From positions 1 to 25,450 of the forward strand of contig JAZSQJ010000065.1 in the NCBI GenBank assembly GCA_045537905.1: 25,450 nt of DNA, in the 5' to 3' direction. Position numbers and translations under genes: made by a program. Positions 21,887 through 25,450 of the stretch are shown piece by piece. Under the pieces are notes generated by a model, which saw nothing but the letters and a program-made list of their open reading frames with translations, was not told the origin of the DNA and ran no database searches. Each line of letters starts with the position of its first letter. Position 1 is the stretch's first letter. Source of the DNA: SIG636 sp045537905 (GTDB lineage: Bacteria; Bacillota; Clostridia; Oscillospirales; CAG-382).

Positions 21887-23800
21887 ATGAAAAAGACAAT
21901 GCATACACTTTTGGTGTGCCTGATGCTGCTTGCCTTATGTGCACCTATGTTAAACGCCTTTGCCCTTAATAACGAAACAGAAGAAAAGGCAAAGACGGTA
22001 ACCACAGTAATAGACGAGCTGAGGGTAAGCATAGAAATCCCTGCAGGCGGCAGAGCGCCAAGCTTTGAAGCGGCGGCTATGGCGTCGAGTATGTTGGAGT
22101 ATAAAATCGCCAACTATAATTACGAGTACGATTCCGAGTACTATCACAACTTCTATAAAAACGGTATACAGTGGTACGACCTTGACAAGGGCCGCGCCCT
22201 GAAAGAAGGGGAAGCTTTTGTGACGGGTACCCGTTACAGGGTGGATATAGCAATCTATCTGAACTACGGTACGGATATCTGGGGCATTCCCTATTACAGC
22301 TTTGGTGAAAACGTTGCAGGCTACGTAAACGGCGCCGAAGGTACGGTAAGCACGTTAGGCGTTAAGGACACCGATAAGTTCCGTAAGATTTCCTACACCT
22401 TCCCTCCCTGCGAGGATGCACCTGCCGATATAGCAAGCGTTTCCCTCTGGTTTATGGAGCCTGTTGCAGGCACTGCCCCCGACTATGAGTATAGCACATC
22501 GGACAAGGGATATACGACGGGTGTGGGCGGAACCTTTGCCGTAAACGGTATAACGTGGCAGGATGCAGATACAGGCTTGCCTTTGGACTTTGGCGATACC
22601 TTTGCGGAAGGCACACGCTACACCGTAATAGTTCCCCTTGAGGCAGTAACGCCCTACAGATTTGCCGTTAACCCTGACGAAAGCAGTAAGGTTTATGCAA
22701 GCATAAACGGCAACAAGGCTACGGTTTACTGTAACAGTCAAACCGTTTCCGATATGGATAAAAGAATATGGGTAAAGTATACCTTTGAGCCCTGTAAAAA
22801 GATTATCAGCACGGTGGAGGTTATGAACTTTACCCTGCCGAAAGAGGGTAAAAAGGGCAACCTTGATATGTATTCTCCTAACGACGATGCATATAAGGTA
22901 ACCGACATCCTTTGGAAATCCCCCACTGAAACAATTGCCGTATGGCATCAAAGCACGGGCTACACCAGCCAGACGGGCGTATTTGAAAGCGGAGTTACCT
23001 ATACCGCAGAAATAACCGTCGCCGCAGGAGCGGGATATATGTTTGCTACCGATAGCAACGATAATCCTACCGTTAAAACCACCGGTGCCGGTTTTGAACT
23101 GGAGGTTAAACCCCATTACGCCTATGCTTCTTCCTCCCACATTATAGTTGTTGCCAGATTTATATGCAAAAAAACCATAGTAAGTGACGTAAGCATTAAA
23201 AATCTTGAGGAGCCTCTGGCAGGAAAACGCCCCGATTACACAGCAAGCTCCGTAGGCGTCGGCTACCGCATAGCAACCGAAAACGAGGAGAAGGAAAAGG
23301 TCTTGCGTAACGGCCAGTACGTTGACCTTTATTACAAGATTCGCGGTGTTTCCTGGTATGACGTTAACGAAGGCAGATACGTATACGAGGACGAAAAATT
23401 TATACAGGGTCACGTTTATACTGCAATTTTCGATATCGTTACCACGGGCGACTATGAGTTCAGCATCAATAAGGATGAGGCGTACAGCCAGGTAATAGCT
23501 ACCGTAAACGACAGTCAGGCTCTTGCTTATTTTGACGAAAGTCCTGAAACAAAGCATTTTGTAGAGTATACCATATCCTGTCAGTACGTGTTTGAGGATG
23601 ACCGCAAGACGGGCGACGTAAACGAGGACGGCAAGGTAAACAATCTTGACGCCGCCACAGTGCTTAAGTACGATGCGGGTATTATTGACCTCAGCCTAGA
23701 CCAAAAGGACCTTGCCGACGTAAACGGTGACGCTAAGGTCAACAACCTTGACGCATCTATGATACTTAAATACGATGCGGGTATAATAGGCGGTTTTTAA
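21887..23800 (+). CDS. Secreted four-repeat protein with C-terminal dockerin-like domain
   Basis: A 637-aa exported protein. The signal peptide MKKTMHTLLVCLMLLALCAPMLNAFA is followed by four tandem modules of about 125-140 aa. Each has a short EP.AG..PD-like entry, a W..... stretch, F..G..Y, a GY.F-like strand, and usually A.VNG. The module is not one I can name. The C-terminus (about 572-637) is a dockerin pair, GDVNEDGKVNNLDAATVLKY and ADVNGDAKVNNLDASMILKY, each followed by DAGI, with Ca2+ ligand positions intact except that the second loop has A for G. The start at 21887 is chosen over an earlier in-frame ATG (21863) because CGGAGG lies 7 bases before it and the signal peptide begins there. 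It is first in a two-gene operon, 21 bp before the next gene. Confidence 0.82.
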   Translation: MKKTMHTLLVCLMLLALCAPMLNAFALNNETEEKAKTVTTVIDELRVSIEIPAGGRAPSFEAAAMASSMLEYKIANYNYEYDSEYYHNFYKNGIQWYDLDKGRALKEGEAFVTGTRYRVDIAIYLNYGTDIWGIPYYSFGENVAGYVNGAEGTVSTLGVKDTDKFRKISYTFPPCEDAPADIASVSLWFMEPVAGTAPDYEYSTSDKGYTTGVGGTFAVNGITWQDADTGLPLDFGDTFAEGTRYTVIVPLEAVTPYRFAVNPDESSKVYASINGNKATVYCNSQTVSDMDKRIWVKYTFEPCKKIISTVEVMNFTLPKEGKKGNLDMYSPNDDAYKVTDILWKSPTETIAVWHQSTGYTSQTGVFESGVTYTAEITVAAGAGYMFATDSNDNPTVKTTGAGFELEVKPHYAYASSSHIIVVARFICKKTIVSDVSIKNLEEPLAGKRPDYTASSVGVGYRIATENEEKEKVLRNGQYVDLYYKIRGVSWYDVNEGRYVYEDEKFIQGHVYTAIFDIVTTGDYEFSINKDEAYSQVIATVNDSQALAYFDESPETKHFVEYTISCQYVFEDDRKTGDVNEDGKVNNLDAATVLKYDAGIIDLSLDQKDLADVNGDAKVNNLDASMILKYDAGIIGGF

Positions 23801-23821
23801 CGTAAGGAGGTTTTCCGCAAT

Positions 23822-25318
23822 ATGAAAACACACGTAAAGATATTCAGTTTTTTAATTTGCTTTTTTCTTGTTTTGGGTTTAACACCCGGGATTTACGCTT
23901 ATACCGATTTGCGTTTCACTGATAGCTACACCTTTGATATAGGCGTAAGCTACGTTGGGGAGTCTATTGCCTCCTATTCCCTGGCGGGAAACGTCAGCGG
24001 CGGCACCGCTCCGTACACCTTCAGCAAGGTAAGCGGTGCGGACTGGGTTAAGGTTTCTGCCGACGGTACCGTAAGCGGTACGCCCTATAAGCTGGCAGAA
24101 AACGGCGACACCGTTATCCGTGTTACCGACGCCCTCGGAGATACGGCAGAAATAGATATCTTCGTTGCGGTTACGGCACCCGCCCCCTCTGAACGGACAC
24201 CAATAACAAGGGTTGCTGCGGTTTCTACGGATTTTGTAAATATTCCTCACATTGGCACAAAGGCATATTCTCCCTCCTTTACCGTTACGGAAGGCTTGCC
24301 TGCCACATTTGCCATAGGCACAGCCACCTGGCAAAAGAAGGACGGCAGCAATTGGAGACCTTTGTATTTGTACAGCGGTGAAACGTTTACAACGGGCACA
24401 TACCGTATGTTTGCACGAGTAAGGCTGGAGGATAATGCAGGTGCTACCCACGTCTTTGCAGAGGGAGTGAGCGTTAGTGTAAACGGTGAAGCCTGGGATG
24501 TCACCGGCCTTGTTGTAACGGACGACTACTCTCAGGTAACGGCAACCTCACCAGAGTTTGTTATAGACTCAAGGGACGTTGCACCCACCTTTACCTTAAG
24601 CTATGACACCAACGGCGGCAGCAGCATTCCCGATGTAAGCGGACTTAAATACTACAGCAATATACCCGCTCCCCAAAGTGCTACCACCAGAGAAGGATAC
24701 ACCTTTTTCGGTTGGTATATGGACGCCGAGCTTACCGTTGCCGTATCGTGGAGCTACCCTGTTACCGAGGATATGACAATATACGCAAAATGGGTAAAGA
24801 CCGACCGTATATTAGAAAGCCTTTCCTTTACCGTTTCTGCTCCTACGGCAGGTGCAAATCCGTCCTTTGATATACGCTCTGCGCACCCTAACCTCTATAC
24901 GGCAGAGGTAGACTGTTGGTATCTTTACGAAAAACCGTACCCCATGCTTAACCAAAGCGATACCTTTACCCCAGGCAGTAAGTACGCCCTCAGATATAAA
25001 GTCACCTTGGCGGAGGGGTATGTATTGGATTCCTTCGCAACGGCAACCGTAAACGGCATAAACGCTTCCGTTTACGGCTCATCCCTTGATCAGGAGGTAG
25101 TATTCGATGCCGCAAGCTTTGCCCTCAGCGGCGATGCAAACCTGGACGGCAAGGTAAACAACCTTGATGCCACAACAGTGCTTAAGTACGATGCAGGCAT
25201 TATCGACCTTAACTCCTACCAAAAGGACGTTGCCGACGTAAACGGTGACGTCAAGGTTAACAACCTTGACGCATCTATGATACTTAAATACGATGCGGGG
25301 ATTATTGACAAGCTTTAA
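23822..25318 (+). CDS. Secreted multidomain protein (Ig-like, InlB-type, dockerin-like)
   Basis: A 498-aa exported protein. The signal peptide MKTHVKIFSFLICFFLVLGLTPGIYA leads to a putative Ig domain (about 45-122: GGTAPYTFSKVSG, DGTVSGTPY). Next come one copy of the module seen in the neighbouring gene (about 125-255: SGETFTTGTYR, SVNGEAWDV), one InlB/Flg_new repeat (about 262-330: YDTNGGSSIPDV, REGYTFFGWYMD, IYAKW), a second module (about 333-430: SAPTAGANPSFD, TFTPGSKYALRYKV, ATVNGINASV), and a dockerin pair (about 435-498). The dockerin DNA is nearly identical to that of the upstream gene, pointing to duplication or conversion. AAGGAGG precedes the ATG by 11 bases. No enzyme domain is present. 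Confidence 0.82.
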   Translation: MKTHVKIFSFLICFFLVLGLTPGIYAYTDLRFTDSYTFDIGVSYVGESIASYSLAGNVSGGTAPYTFSKVSGADWVKVSADGTVSGTPYKLAENGDTVIRVTDALGDTAEIDIFVAVTAPAPSERTPITRVAAVSTDFVNIPHIGTKAYSPSFTVTEGLPATFAIGTATWQKKDGSNWRPLYLYSGETFTTGTYRMFARVRLEDNAGATHVFAEGVSVSVNGEAWDVTGLVVTDDYSQVTATSPEFVIDSRDVAPTFTLSYDTNGGSSIPDVSGLKYYSNIPAPQSATTREGYTFFGWYMDAELTVAVSWSYPVTEDMTIYAKWVKTDRILESLSFTVSAPTAGANPSFDIRSAHPNLYTAEVDCWYLYEKPYPMLNQSDTFTPGSKYALRYKVTLAEGYVLDSFATATVNGINASVYGSSLDQEVVFDAASFALSGDANLDGKVNNLDATTVLKYDAGIIDLNSYQKDVADVNGDVKVNNLDASMILKYDAGIIDKL

Positions 25319-25349
25319 GAGACTTTAACGATATGCTGTTGCATAAAAA

Positions 25350-25373
25350 AATGACAGGTTATTCCCTGTCATT
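25350..25373 (+). terminator. Terminator hairpin of the dockerin operon, left flank of element D
   Basis: AATGACAGG/CCTGTCATT, a 9-bp stem with a 6-base loop, preceded by an A-run and followed directly by the element end. By analogy with the other copies its duplicate should lie just past the right end of the window. Confidence 0.75.
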
Positions 25374-25450
25374 CAGACCGCTGACAAAGGCACAGAGCAC
25401 GAAAAAGAATAAAATATACTCATTCTAAAGCAGAAAATTCAGGGAAAATT
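25374..25450 (+). mobile_element. Hairpin-targeting MITE-like element, copy D (cut by window end)
   Basis: The first 77 bases of the same element, starting CAGACCGCTG immediately after a terminator hairpin. It matches copy C over this length apart from one base (near 25431). Confidence 0.9.

Overview
The window reads as a chromosomal segment of an uncultured gut-type Clostridia (Firmicutes). The evidence is strong AGGAGG ribosome binding sites, occasional TTG starts, consensus sigma-A promoters with 16-18 bp spacers, type I dockerin-like tails on secreted proteins, a SanA/radical SAM/alarmone-hydrolase operon, and many short palindromic repeats. Genus or species cannot be assigned from the sequence alone. 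No rRNA, tRNA, CRISPR array or replication origin was seen.

Layout. 1-430: a tandem 139-bp repeat and the corA terminator. 433-1620 (-): a CorA-type divalent metal transporter with a long structured leader that holds a small upstream ORF. 1814-3040 (-): an M29 aminopeptidase, divergent from a YdcF/DUF218 gene (3160-3768, +). 3859-4587 (-): a REP-associated tyrosine transposase (RAYT) pseudogene split by a short mobile element. 4689-5375 (-): trmO. 5824-8579 (-): a glyA-guaB operon (one-carbon and GMP synthesis). 8744-10318 (-): a secreted InlB-repeat/dockerin protein. 10421-14640 (-): a marR-ABC-ABC operon encoding a heterodimeric exporter with one degenerate ATP site, behind a palindromic operator. 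14900-17564 (-): an ABC-2 exporter (ATPase plus permease) followed by a pyridoxamine kinase, behind a near-perfect 25-bp palindrome. 17728-19287 (+): a SulP anion transporter with a STAS domain. 19648-21750 (+): SanA-like protein, radical SAM/SPASM protein and small alarmone hydrolase-like protein. 21887-25318 (+): two secreted dockerin proteins sharing an unrecognised repeated module.

The strongest unexpected signal is a family of about 224-bp elements: three full copies (4054-4276, 5419-5643, 19332-19555) and one cut by the window end (25374-). The copies are about 95% alike and begin CAGACCGCTG and end CATCAAGCTG. Each full copy is bracketed by a direct duplication of a complete hairpin (21, 28 and 31 bp), and the hairpin differs in sequence at every site. 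Three targets are Rho-independent terminators; the fourth is a REP palindrome inside the RAYT coding sequence, where removing the element plus one duplicate restores the reading frame across the site. Target-duplication length therefore tracks palindrome length. This points to an element that recognises extruded hairpins (cruciforms) and is cut at the base of the stem. No transposase for it lies in the window.

A second system worth attention is the corA leader: consensus promoter, a 23-codon upstream ORF with a Pro-Pro pair whose start lies in a long-range helix, a strong hairpin, and an anti-Shine-Dalgarno segment that can pair over 8 bases with the corA ribosome binding site.
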